Assembly: GCA_963806955.1 (NCBI GenBank)
Contig: CAWDZG010000001.1
Span: 372,001-436,000, forward strand
From: Gaiellasilicea sp963806955
GTDB lineage: Bacteria > Actinomycetota > Thermoleophilia > Gaiellales > Gaiellaceae
Direction: 5' to 3'
Length of the DNA stretch: 64,000 bases
Position 1 is the stretch's first letter. Every line of letters begins with the position of its first letter. The notes beneath the pieces were generated by a model, which ran no database searches, was not told the DNA's origin, and was given only the letters and a program-made list of their open reading frames with translations. Below are positions 26,916-35,073 of this stretch, in pieces. The translations under genes were made by a program, and so were the position numbers.

Positions 26916-26923
26916 ATGTGTTC
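26912..26923. promoter_or_regulatory. LexA (SOS) box 2
   Basis: GAACATGTGTTC, a second exact GAAC-N4-GTTC operator. Its centre is 19 bp, nearly two helical turns, from box 1, so two LexA dimers would bind almost the same face. It ends two bases before the imuB ATG. Confidence 0.82.
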
Positions 26924-26925
26924 GC

Positions 26926-28110
26926 ATGATCGCCTGTCTGCTCATTCCCGGCTTCGAGTTGCGCGCGGCGCTTCGGGACAGGCCGCGGCTGGCACTCGAG
27001 CCCGCCGCGCTGGCGCCGCTGCCGGGCAGCGAGCAACTCGTCGGGCCGGTCACGGCCGCCGCCGAGCTCGCCGGGGTGCAGCCGGGCATGCGCCTCGGCG
27101 AGGCGCTCGCGATGTGCCCGCGGCTCGTCCTCGTCGAGCAGGATCCGGCGGCGGTCGAGCGCGAGTGGGAGGGGGTGCTGCGGCGGCTGGAGGACTCCGG
27201 CTTCGCGGTCGACCCCGAGGAGCCGGGCCGCGTCTACTTCGAGACGAAGGGCGTCGAGCGGCTGTACGGAGGCTTGGAGGCGGCGCTCGAGCGGGCGCTC
27301 GCCTCCGCCGGAGCTGCCTGGGACACACGCGCGGGCGCTGCGCAGCGCCGGTTCGCCGCCCTCGCGGCGGCGAGCGTCGCGCGTCCCGGGCAGGCACTCG
27401 TCGTCGCCGCCGGCAAGGAGGAGGGCTTCCTGGCACCGCTGCCGCTCTCGCTCCTGCCGCTCCCGGCCGACCGCTACGCGGAGCTCGAGGGGCTGGGGGT
27501 GCGCCGCTTGGGGGAGCTGGCCGCCCTGCCCGGGGGCGCCGTCTCGGAGCGGCTCGGCCGGGAGGGCCGGCAGGCATGGGCGCTCGCCCGCGGCGGCGCG
27601 AGCGGGCGCGTGCGCGGCCGCAAGCCGGCTGCCGAGCTCGTCGAGGCGCTGGAGTTCCCGGAGGCGATCGCGAACGAGTTGACGCTGCGTCGCGCGTTCG
27701 GCTCTCTGCTCGACCGGCTGCTTGCGCGGCCGGAGCGGGCGGGCCGGCCGTTCCGCAAGGTCGCTCTCTCGGCCCGGCTCGTCGGCGGCGGCTCCTGGCG
27801 GCGCACGGTGACGCTGCGCGACCCGACGGCCGAGCGGCCGCGCCTGCGTGTCGCGCTCGGACCGAAGCTGCTCGAGATCCCCGCTCCCGTCGTCGAGCTG
27901 CGCCTGGAGGCGGTCGAGCTCTCCGAGTCGACCGGGCAGCAGCTCGAGCTCGTCAAGCCGGTCGGCGACGAGGTGCAGGCCCGCCTCAGCGACGGGCTGC
28001 GCCAGGTGCGCGCCTCGACCGGCTCCGGTTCCGTCGTCGCCGTCGTGGAGGTGGCGCCGTGGTCGCGGATTCCCGAAGCCCGCGCGCTCTTCGTCCCGCG
28101 CGACGAGTAA
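26926..28110 (+). CDS. imuB: ImuB-type Y-family DNA polymerase-like protein (SOS mutasome)
   Basis: 394 residues. Y-family fold (GVQPGMRLGEALAMCPRLVLVE, VYFETKGVERLYGG, a helix-hairpin-helix-like LEGLGVRRLGELAALP, and a C-terminal little-finger region). The catalytic carboxylates of DinB are absent: the start reads MIACLLIPGF instead of an HVDMD-type motif, and the second acidic pair is missing. This is characteristic of ImuB, an inactive scaffold that bridges the beta clamp and DnaE2. A QLELV stretch near the C-terminus is a possible clamp-binding site. Two LexA boxes control it. It is followed by a DUF6504 gene and, after opposite-strand genes, dnaE2. Confidence 0.88.
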   Translation: MIACLLIPGFELRAALRDRPRLALEPAALAPLPGSEQLVGPVTAAAELAGVQPGMRLGEALAMCPRLVLVEQDPAAVEREWEGVLRRLEDSGFAVDPEEPGRVYFETKGVERLYGGLEAALERALASAGAAWDTRAGAAQRRFAALAAASVARPGQALVVAAGKEEGFLAPLPLSLLPLPADRYAELEGLGVRRLGELAALPGGAVSERLGREGRQAWALARGGASGRVRGRKPAAELVEALEFPEAIANELTLRRAFGSLLDRLLARPERAGRPFRKVALSARLVGGGSWRRTVTLRDPTAERPRLRVALGPKLLEIPAPVVELRLEAVELSESTGQQLELVKPVGDEVQARLSDGLRQVRASTGSGSVVAVVEVAPWSRIPEARALFVPRDE

Positions 28111-28120
28111 CCGCCCCTTC

Positions 28121-28155
28121 CGGCCATGCCCGGGGTCAGACCCCTGACATGGCCG
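28121..28155. repeat. composite hairpin repeat, copy 1 (GGGGTCAGACCCC core)
   Basis: Outer arms CGGCCATG (28121-28128) and CATGGCCG (28148-28155) enclose an inner palindrome GGGGTC-A-GACCCC (28132-28144). It lies just after the imuB stop. The outer and inner stems can form a nested or cruciform structure. Copy 2 is 80 bases downstream with the same core but different outer arms. Confidence 0.8.
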
Positions 28156-28216
28156 TTTCGTCCTACGACCGCGCCGTCTGGCGGGTCGATCGGGGCACCC
28201 GACTCTCGAGACGCGT

Positions 28217-28253
28217 CCCTCACGGACGTGGCCGGGGTCAGACCCCGTGAGGG
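28217..28253. repeat. composite hairpin repeat, copy 2 (GGGGTCAGACCCC core)
   Basis: Outer arms CCCTCACG (28217-28224) and CGTGAGGG (28246-28253); inner palindrome CGGGGTC-A-GACCCCG (28233-28247), whose end overlaps the right outer arm. The GTG proposed as the DUF6504 start (28247) lies in that arm, so folding of the mRNA could hide the start codon. Confidence 0.8.
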
Positions 28254-28492
28254 CGGCGGGACGGATCAACGCGCCCCGGCCGGCCCTCGTCGAGGCTAGC
28301 CCCGTCGGGATCCCGGTGCGGGTCGACCGGGAGGCGGTGGCGGTCGTGCGCGAGGAGTGGCGCGTCGTCGACCGCTGGTGGACCGAGGAGCCGCTCGACC
28401 GGCGCTATTTCGACCTCGTGCTCGAATCGGGCCGGAACGCCTGCGTCTTCCGGGACGGGGAGGCCGGCAGCTGGTTCAGCCAGCGGGCCTGA
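28247..28492 (+). CDS. DUF6504-type small protein of the ImuB-DnaE2 cassette
   Basis: An 81-residue protein. The core (RPALVEASPVGIPVRV, then EWRVVDRWWTEEPLDRRYFDLVLESG, then VFRD) matches the small protein that commonly sits next to ImuB/DnaE2 in actinobacteria; the WWTEEP segment is the hallmark. Function unknown; a structural role in the mutasome is inference from location. The GTG at 28247 keeps the conserved N-terminal strand; a GTG at 28316 would delete it. Its 3' end overlaps the convergent TfoX-like gene by 17 bases. Confidence 0.72.
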   Translation: MRAAGRINAPRPALVEASPVGIPVRVDREAVAVVREEWRVVDRWWTEEPLDRRYFDLVLESGRNACVFRDGEAGSWFSQRA

Positions 28493-28796
28493 GCGCGTGC
28501 TCGGCGAGCGACTCCCACTCTGCGGCATGCGCCACCGGCACGGAGACCCATTCCTTGAAGGGCCGCCCCTTGCCGGACGGGTCGAAGAGGTGCGCGCCGT
28601 CGAGAGCGAGCGCACGGGCGTGAGCCTCGGGGTCGGGCAGCTTGAAGGTCATCGCACCTTCGCCCTTCGCGAATCCGATCACCATCTTGCCGCCCCGCTT
28701 CACGCAGGGCATGCCCATCATCTGCGACGGCCCGACGTCGTCGTGCCGCGCACAGAGGTCGTCGACGAGCTCCTCGTAGCGCGCCTGTGCGTCCAC
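28476..28796 (-). CDS. TfoX N-terminal-domain-like protein
   Basis: A 106-residue protein resembling the TfoX/Sxy N-terminal domain or the related YjbR/MmcQ fold: MMGMPCVKRGGKMVIGFAKGEGAMTFKLPDPEAHARAL and GRPFKEWVSVP. Free-standing versions are common in actinobacteria and have no settled function; a competence role is not implied. The GTG start is six bases from TAAGCT on this strand (28803-28808), another leaderless pattern. Confidence 0.7.
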   Translation of the reverse strand: MDAQARYEELVDDLCARHDDVGPSQMMGMPCVKRGGKMVIGFAKGEGAMTFKLPDPEAHARALALDGAHLFDPSGKGRPFKEWVSVPVAHAAEWESLAEHALRPAG

Positions 28797-28802
28797 CCGC
28801 CG

Positions 28803-28808
28803 AGCTTA
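28803..28808 (-). promoter_or_regulatory. -10 box TAAGCT of the TfoX-like gene
   Basis: Reads TAAGCT on the minus strand, six bases before the GTG at 28796. It overlaps the stop region of the preceding small ORF. Confidence 0.5.
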
Positions 28809-28925
28809 GCGCGACGTGACTTCGACCTGGGAGGCGGGCTGGCCGCCGGCGGTCGCGAGCGCGTGCGCGAAGAGTGCGGACGTCAACAGCGTGATCGAGG
28901 CCATCAGGGTCGCGAGCGTGCGCAT
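28806..28925 (-). CDS. possible 39-residue membrane/secreted peptide
   Basis: MRTLATLMASITLLTSALFAHALATAGG, i.e. a short basic start and one hydrophobic stretch, then a polar tail. It could be a small membrane peptide or a spurious frame. No ribosome site is clear; an in-frame TTG lies 12 bases upstream. It sits between the bicupin and TfoX-like genes on the same strand. Confidence 0.35.
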   Translation of the reverse strand: MRTLATLMASITLLTSALFAHALATAGGQPASQVEVTSR

Positions 28926-28975
28926 GCGTCCGTGCAACGCGAGCCCCGCCGCAGGAGATACGCGTGAGCCGCGAG

Positions 28976-29800
28976 CTACGCCGGCTCTTGATCGAAGCGC
29001 GCCCGCGCCTCGGCTCGCTCCGCGTCGTCGCGGGCCTCCGCGAGCGCCCGGACGAAGTCGCCGAAGCCACAGCTCGGCGTGTGCACGGTCAGGAAGCGGA
29101 CGGGCCTGGAGCCCACGAACGCGAAGGTGTGTGGCGTCCCCGGCGGCACCTGCACCCAGGTGCCGGCGACGGCCTGCCGTTCCTCGCCCGCGACGGTGAA
29201 GGACAGCTCGCCTGCGAGCACGTAGAACGACTCCGTGTGGCGCCGGTGCAGATGGGGTGGGGGCGAGGGGTCGCCGGGCAGGCCCCACGCCTCGACGACG
29301 CAGATCTCCTCGTTCTCGGCCAGTACAGAGGCACCACGCTCCCCGCCGGGCTCGGCGCGCGCGACGACGCCGTCCTCGGCCGGCCGTCCGCCGTCGGCCG
29401 GTGGCTCGAACGAGTCGAAGCCGGGCGCCTTGCCGCGGATGAAGTCGGCGAAGCCGCCACCGGGAGCGTGGAAGTTGAGGTAGCGCACCTCCTCCTCGTC
29501 GCTGCCGTTCCGGAAGCCGTGCACGAGCAGCGGCGGCGCGAGCACGAGCGTCCCTGCCGGCACCGCCACCTCGCCGTCGCCCACGAGCACCGCGAGCTCC
29601 CCCTCGAGCACGTAGAAGAGGTCGGAGTGCTCCCGGTGGACGTGCGGGCTCGCACCGTCCTTGCCGGGGCCGAAGCGGGTCCAGGTGGCGTGCAGCTCGT
29701 CGCGATCGCCGAGGATCTCGACCCGCCGGTCCTCGGCATCGCCGACGACCTCGCCGCCGCCGGGAGGGACTAGATCCGCATGCCGTACGTCGAGCTCCAT
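28976..29800 (-). CDS. two-domain cupin protein
   Basis: About 274 residues with two cupin folds. Cupin 1 (about 35-115): PHVHREHSDLFYVLEGELAVLVG and PPLLVHGFRNG. Cupin 2 (about 175-255): PPHLHRRHTESFYVLAGELSFTVAG and PPGTPHTFAFVG. Each has the H-x-H...E and late His metal ligands, so both sites look competent. A dioxygenase, isomerase or sugar-binding role cannot be chosen. ATG 29800 (or 29806) overlaps the divergent dnaE2 start by 20-27 bases. Confidence 0.8.
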   Translation of the reverse strand: MELDVRHADLVPPGGGEVVGDAEDRRVEILGDRDELHATWTRFGPGKDGASPHVHREHSDLFYVLEGELAVLVGDGEVAVPAGTLVLAPPLLVHGFRNGSDEEEVRYLNFHAPGGGFADFIRGKAPGFDSFEPPADGGRPAEDGVVARAEPGGERGASVLAENEEICVVEAWGLPGDPSPPPHLHRRHTESFYVLAGELSFTVAGEERQAVAGTWVQVPPGTPHTFAFVGSRPVRFLTVHTPSCGFGDFVRALAEARDDAERAEARARFDQEPA

Positions 29801-32800
29801 GCCCATTCAGCCTATTCGTTCCTCGACGGCGCGTCACACCCCGAGGAGCTCGCGTTGCGCGCCGCCGAGCTCGGTTACGACGCGCTCGCGCTCACCGACC
29901 ACGAGGGCGTCTTCGGCTCGCTCGAGTTCGCGCACGCGGCCAAGCTCGCGGGCGTCCGGGCGATCACCGGCGCCGAGGTGACGCTCGCCGGCGGAGCGCA
30001 CGTGACGCTGCTCGTCGAGTCGCCGCGGGGCTACGCGAACCTCTGCCGGCTCCTCACCGCCGCGCATGCGAGCACGCGGCCGAAGGAAGGGGAGTTGCTC
30101 GCACCCGCGCTCGACCCGGCGCTGTTCGCGGAGCTGAACGAGGGGCTCGTCTGTCTCTCCGGCTGTGCCCGCGGCGGGCTCGGCAGCCGCGATCCGAACG
30201 CGGCGGCCGCGCTCGCGCGCGTCTTCGGGCCGGAGCGCTTCTTCGTCGAGCTGCAGCGGCCCTTCGAGCGGGGCGACGGCCGCCGGAACGCGCTCCTGCA
30301 GGATCTCGCAGAGCACGCGGGCGTCCGCACCGTCGTCACCGGCAACGTCCACGCGCACCACCCGCGCCGGACCGCGCTGCAGGACGTGCTCGTCGCGATC
30401 CGCCACAACACCTCGCTCGAGTCGTGCGAGCAGGAGCGGCGCGGCAACCGCGAGAGCATCCTGCGCGCTCCCGCCGACATGCTCGAGCTCTTCCCCTCGG
30501 ACCGCGACGCCGTCCGGCGCACCGCCGAGGTGGCGGAGCGGCTCGAGTTCGACCTCACCGCCGAGCTCGGCTACCGCTACCCCGATTTCTCCGACGGCGA
30601 CGAGCCCGCGATCCACCGGCTCGCCGAGGTCTGCAACGACGCGTTCTCGGACCGCTACCCGCCAAGTAACAGACTGTTACTTGGCCGGGCGCGGGCGCGG
30701 CTGGAGGAGGAGCTGCGGCTGATCGACGAGCTCGGGCTCGCCGGCTTCTTCCTCCTCCACTGGGAGGTGCTGGAGCTGGCGCGGGAGCTCGCGTGCGGGA
30801 TCCGCGGCCCCGGCTCGCCACGGCGGTTCCTGCCGCCGGGGCGGGGGCGCGGCTCGTCGGTCGGGTCGATCGTCTGCTACCTGACCGGCCTCTCGCACGT
30901 CGACCCGGTCGCGCAGAACCTCTCGCTCGGCCGCTTCCTCAACCGCGAGCTCGCGTCGGTGCCGGACATCGACCTCGACTTCCCGCGCGACATCCGCGAG
31001 CAGCTGATCGTCGGCGTCACCGAGCGCTACGGGCGCGAGCATGCCTCGCTCGTCGCGAGCTTCTCCACCTACCGCGCCCGCGGCGCGATCCGTGACGTCG
31101 GCAAGGCGCTCGGGCTCCCGTTCGCCGAGCTGGAGCGGCTGGCGCGCGTCTCGGACGGCTGGAACGCGACGAAGGTCGCCGAGGAGCTGGCGCTGCTGCC
31201 CGAGGCCGAGCAGCGGCTGCTCTCGCCGCGCTGGCGCGCCTTCGCCGAGCTGACGCGCGAGATCGCCGGGCCTGCCGCGCCACATCTCGCAGCACCCCGG
31301 CGGGATGGTGATCTCCTCGCGGCCGCTCGTCGAGCTCGTCCCGGTGCAGCCCGCGGCGATGACGGGCCGGCAGATCTGCCAGTGGGACAAGGACTCCTGC
31401 GCCGACGCGGGCTTCCTCAAGATCGACCTGCTCGGCCTCGGGATGCTCTCGGCAGTCGAGGACTGCGTCGAGCAGATCGCGGAGGTCTACGGCGAGCCGA
31501 TCGACCTCTCCCGGATCCCGCTCGACGACCAGGACGTCTTCGCGGAGATCCAGCGCGCAGACACGATCGGCGACTTCCAGATCGAGAGCCGCGCGCAGAT
31601 GCAGAGCCTGCTGCGGACGAAGCCGGCTGACATCGACGACCTGACCGTGCAGGTCGCGCTCGTGCGGCCGGGGCCGATCCAGGGCAAGGCCGTGCACCCG
31701 TACATCGACGCGCGCGAGCGGCTGCGGGTCGACCCGGGCTACGTGCCGCCGGTCGACCACGAGCTCCTGCGCGAGCCGCTGCGCGACACGCACGGCGTCG
31801 TCGTCTTCCAGGACCAGGTGCTCGAGGTGGCGATGGCGCTCGCCGGCTTCACGATCGGCGAGGCGGAGGGGCTGCGGCGTGCGATGAGCCGCAAGCGCAG
31901 CCAGGAGGCGCTCGAGGCGTTCCGCGAGCGCTTCGTCGTGGGCGCGGGGGCGAAGGGCGTCGATCCGGAGACGGCCGACCGGGTCTACGACAAGCTCGCG
32001 GCCTTCTCGGGCTTCGGCTTCCCCAAGTCGCACGCGGCCGCGTTCGGCCTCCTCGCCTACCAGTCCGCCTGGCTGCGCCACCACTACCCGGCCGAGTTCC
32101 TCTGCGCGCTCCTGAACGCGCAGCCGATGGGCTTCTACCCGCCCTCCTCGCTCGTGCGCGACGCGCAGCGGCGCGGCGTCAAGGTGCGGCCGCCCGACGT
32201 GAACCTGAGCGAGGTGCACTGCAGCTGGGAGGAAGGCGCCGTGCGAATGGGCCTGAAGTACGTCAAGTCGGTGGGGGTCGACGACGCCGAGGCCGTCGTC
32301 GCCGAGCGGGGGGCGCGCGGGCCGTTCGCCGGCGTCGGCGACCTCGCCCGGCGGCTGCCGCTCGATGCGCGCGAGCTGGAGGCGCTCCTGCGCAGCGGCG
32401 CCTGCGACCGCTTCGGCAAGCGCCGCGACCTGCTCTGGGAGCTCGGGCTCGTCAACCGGCCGAAGACGGTGCAGCGCGAGCACAAGCAGCTCTCGCTCGA
32501 GCTCGGGCCGACGGTCGACACCCCCGAGCTGCGCGACCTGACCGCCTGGGAGCGGATGCTCGCCGACTACGCGACGACGAGCGTCTCGATCGACGTCCAC
32601 CCGCTGACGCTGCTGCGCTCGCACCTGCCGCCGGGGGTGCTGCGCAGCGACGAGCTGAATCAGGCACCGCACCGGAGTCGTGTCGCCTTCGCCGGGATGG
32701 CGGTCGCGCGCCAGCGGCCGTCGACGGCGCACGGGATCGTCTTCATGCTGCTCGAGGACGAGCTCGGCCAGGTGAACCTGATCGTCTCGCCCGAGCTGTA

Positions 32801-32987
32801 CGAGCGGAACCGGGCGATCGTCCGCGGCGAGCCGCTGCTGCTCGTGCGCGGCCGCTTCGAGCACATCAAGGACAACCGCAACATCGTCGTCGAGTCGCTC
32901 GAGAGCCTCGGCCCGCTCGCGCGCCGGATCGCCGCGAGCGACGTCGGCGCCTCACTTCCTGCGGCGCACCACTTCGGTCACCGCTAG
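29780..32987 (+). CDS. dnaE2: error-prone DNA polymerase III alpha subunit DnaE2 (one frame break)
   Basis: C-family polymerase of the SOS mutasome with ImuB, about 1,069 residues. The N-terminal PHP domain begins YVELHAHSAYSFLDG; the palm carries PDIDLDFP (catalytic Asp pair); EIAG/LPRHISQHPGGMVIS spans the frame break near 31272, where one extra base in GGGCCTG explains the shift; FGFPKSHAAAFGLLAYQSAWL is in the fingers; and a C-terminal OB fold follows (VAFAGMAVARQRPSTAHGIVFMLLED). It lacks the long C-terminal tail of DnaE1. A ribosome site GGGAGGGA precedes the ATG. A palindrome rich in rare codons lies in frame at 30661-30685. Confidence 0.93.
30661..30685. repeat. perfect palindrome inside dnaE2, 12-bp arms
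   Basis: GCCAAGTAACAG (30661-30672), A, and the exact complement CTGTTACTTGGC (30674-30685). In the dnaE2 frame it encodes PSNRLLLG using AGT, AAC, AGA, TTA and CTT, codons that are rare in this GC-rich gene. It fits an in-frame insertion of about 24 bases between RYP and RARARLEEEL. Confidence 0.85.
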
Positions 32988-34768
32988 CGGCCACCCTCCC
33001 GCAGGGCCTCGTCGAGCAGCAGCGCGGTGTTGATCAGGCCGATGTGCGAGAACGCCTGCGGGAAGTTGCCGACGAGGCGCCGGGCCTTCGTGTCGTACTC
33101 CTCCGAGAGCAGCCCGAGGTCGTTGCGCAGCTCCAGCAGCCGCTCGAACATCTCGGTCGCCTCGTCGAGCTCGCCGAGCAGGATCAGGTTGTCCACGAAC
33201 CAGAAGGAGCAGAGGAAGAAGGCGCCCTCGCCCGGCGGCAGCCCGTCCACGTCCTCGCAGCCGTCGTCGTGGCTGTAGCGGTGCACGAGGCCGTCGACGA
33301 GCAGCTCACGGCGAACGGCCTCGAGCGTGCGACGAACCCGTGGGTCGTCCGCCGGGAGGAAGCCGGTGAGCGGGATCGTCAGCAGGCTCGCGTCGAGGCG
33401 GTCGGAACCGTAGGACTGGACGAACGACCCGAGCTCCTCGTCCCAGCCCTGCTCCAGCACCTCCGCATGAATCTCGTCACGGACCGCGCACCAGCGGTCG
33501 AGCGGACCCTCGCGGCCGAGCTCGTGGATCAGCTTCGCGCCGCGGTCGAACGCGACCCACGCCATCACCTTCGAGTGCGTGAAGTGCCGCCGGGGGCCGC
33601 GTACCTCCCAGATGCCCTCGTCGGGCTCGCGCCAGCGCTCCTCGAGGCCACCGAGGAGATGGAGCACGAGCGCCCACGCGTCGTCGTCGGCCTCGAGCCC
33701 GCGGTGGCGGGCGCTGTAGAGCACGTCGAGCACCTCGCCGTAGACATCGAGCTGGAACTGGGTGGTCGCGCCGTTGCCGATCCGGACCGGCTGTGAGCCC
33801 TCGTACCCCGGCAGCCAGTCGAGCTCGAGCTCGGGCAACTGCCGCTCGCCGGCCGGCCCGTACATGATCTGGAGGTCGGCGGGGTCGCCCGCAACCGCTC
33901 GGAGCAGCCAGGAGCGCCACGCACGCGCCTCGTCGACGAAGCCGTTCTCGAGCAGCGCCGCGAGCGCGAACGTGGCGTCGCGGAGCCAGCAGTAGCGGTA
34001 GTCCCAGTTCCGGACGCCGCCGATCTGCTCGGGAAGCGACGTCGTCGGCGCGGCGACGATCCCGCCGGTCGGTTTGTAGATCAGCCCGCGGAGCACCATC
34101 AACGACGTGGTCACCGCCTCGCCCCAGCGGCCGACGTACTCGCAGTGGCCGAGCCAGTCGCGCCAGAAGGAGCACGTCTGCTCGAGCGCGTGCTCGGCGT
34201 CGATCGCGCGCGGCACGCGGTGGTGGGACGGAAACCAGGTCAGCACGAAGGGAAGCCGCTGGCCCGCCTCGACGGTGAATTCGGCGACGGTGTGCAGGTT
34301 CTCCCCTCGCATCGGCACAGGCGTCCGCAGTGCGAGCCCGTCCGGGCCGGCGATCGCGATCCGCGTCTCGCCGTCGTGGCGGCGCACCCACGGCACGATC
34401 GAGCCGTAGCCGAAGCGGATCACGAGCTCGAGCCGCATCGGCACGGTGCCCTCGATCCCCTCGACGATCCGGACGACGTCGGGGTCGTCGCCGCGTGGCG
34501 GCATGAAGTCGATCACGCGGACGCTGCCGGTCTCGCAGTGGAACTCGAGCTCGTGCACGAGCGTGCGCGGCCGGTAGCGGCGCTCGACCCGCTCCACATC
34601 GCAGTCGGGCGCGAGCAGCCAGCGGCCGTTGTCCTCGTCACCGAGCAGCGCCGCAAAGCAGGCGGTCGAGTCGAAGCGCGGGAAGCAGAGCCAGTCGATC
34701 GACCCATCCGTGCCGACGAGCGCCGCGGTCTGGAGGTCGCCGATCAGGCCGTAGTCCTCGATCCGCAT
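32984..34768 (-). CDS. glycoside hydrolase family 15 (trehalase/glucoamylase-like)
   Basis: A 594-residue cytosolic enzyme of the GH15 (alpha/alpha)6 family, close in pattern to actinobacterial trehalases. The N-terminus is IEDYGLIGDLQTAALVGTDGSIDWLCFPRFDS; then GGVRNWDYRYCWLRDATFALAALL (about 270-293, substrate-binding Arg-Asp), HFTHSKVMAWVAFDRG and EGAFFLCSFWFVDNL; the last two regions carry the family's acidic residues. ATG 34768 overlaps the upstream stop as TGATG; a GTG one codon earlier is possible. It is third in an operon with a coiled-coil protein and a GT4 glycosyltransferase, and its stop overlaps that of dnaE2. Confidence 0.88.
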   Translation of the reverse strand: MRIEDYGLIGDLQTAALVGTDGSIDWLCFPRFDSTACFAALLGDEDNGRWLLAPDCDVERVERRYRPRTLVHELEFHCETGSVRVIDFMPPRGDDPDVVRIVEGIEGTVPMRLELVIRFGYGSIVPWVRRHDGETRIAIAGPDGLALRTPVPMRGENLHTVAEFTVEAGQRLPFVLTWFPSHHRVPRAIDAEHALEQTCSFWRDWLGHCEYVGRWGEAVTTSLMVLRGLIYKPTGGIVAAPTTSLPEQIGGVRNWDYRYCWLRDATFALAALLENGFVDEARAWRSWLLRAVAGDPADLQIMYGPAGERQLPELELDWLPGYEGSQPVRIGNGATTQFQLDVYGEVLDVLYSARHRGLEADDDAWALVLHLLGGLEERWREPDEGIWEVRGPRRHFTHSKVMAWVAFDRGAKLIHELGREGPLDRWCAVRDEIHAEVLEQGWDEELGSFVQSYGSDRLDASLLTIPLTGFLPADDPRVRRTLEAVRRELLVDGLVHRYSHDDGCEDVDGLPPGEGAFFLCSFWFVDNLILLGELDEATEMFERLLELRNDLGLLSEEYDTKARRLVGNFPQAFSHIGLINTALLLDEALREGGR

Positions 34769-35073
34769 CACAGCTCGCCCGCCACGCCGCGGAACCGCTT
34801 CGCGGCAGCGCGGTCGAAGGTCTCGCGGTAGTCGTCGGCGACGTCGTCCTCGAGCGTCGCCGCGTACGTGTCCCGCACCTCCTCGAGCCGTTCCGCCAGA
34901 GCCTCCAGCACGAGTCGGTAGTCGCCGTACGCCTCCTCGGCGGCGTCGCGCTCGGCGGCGTCGTAGGCACGCTCCGCAGCGTCGGCCTCCTCGAGCAGCT
35001 CGGCCTCGTCCTCGGCGAAGAGATCGACCTGCCGCTGCACGAGCTCGGCGAAGCGGTCGCGCCGGAAGATCAC
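34768..35073 (-). CDS. charged coiled-coil hypothetical protein
   Basis: A 101-residue, mostly helical, Glu/Ala/Arg-rich protein (AEDEAELLEEADAAERAYDAAERDAAEEAYGDY) with no membrane segment. I do not recognise a named family. It overlaps the glycosyltransferase stop (GTGA) upstream and the GH15 start (TGATG) downstream, so the three are translated together. A role in complex with one of its neighbours is possible but unsupported by motif. Confidence 0.75.
   Translation of the reverse strand: MIFRRDRFAELVQRQVDLFAEDEAELLEEADAAERAYDAAERDAAEEAYGDYRLVLEALAERLEEVRDTYAATLEDDVADDYRETFDRAAAKRFRGVAGEL

Noticed and set aside
26855..26917. ATG at 26917 as the histidine kinase start
   Set aside because: It would place both LexA boxes of the divergent imuB gene inside its coding region and adds residues with no counterpart before the GAF domain. 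GTG 26854 fits better.
28149..28250. 33-codon open frame between the two composite hairpins
   Set aside because: It begins and ends within the repeat arms, has no ribosome site and no helix or motif; better explained as spacer between two repeats.
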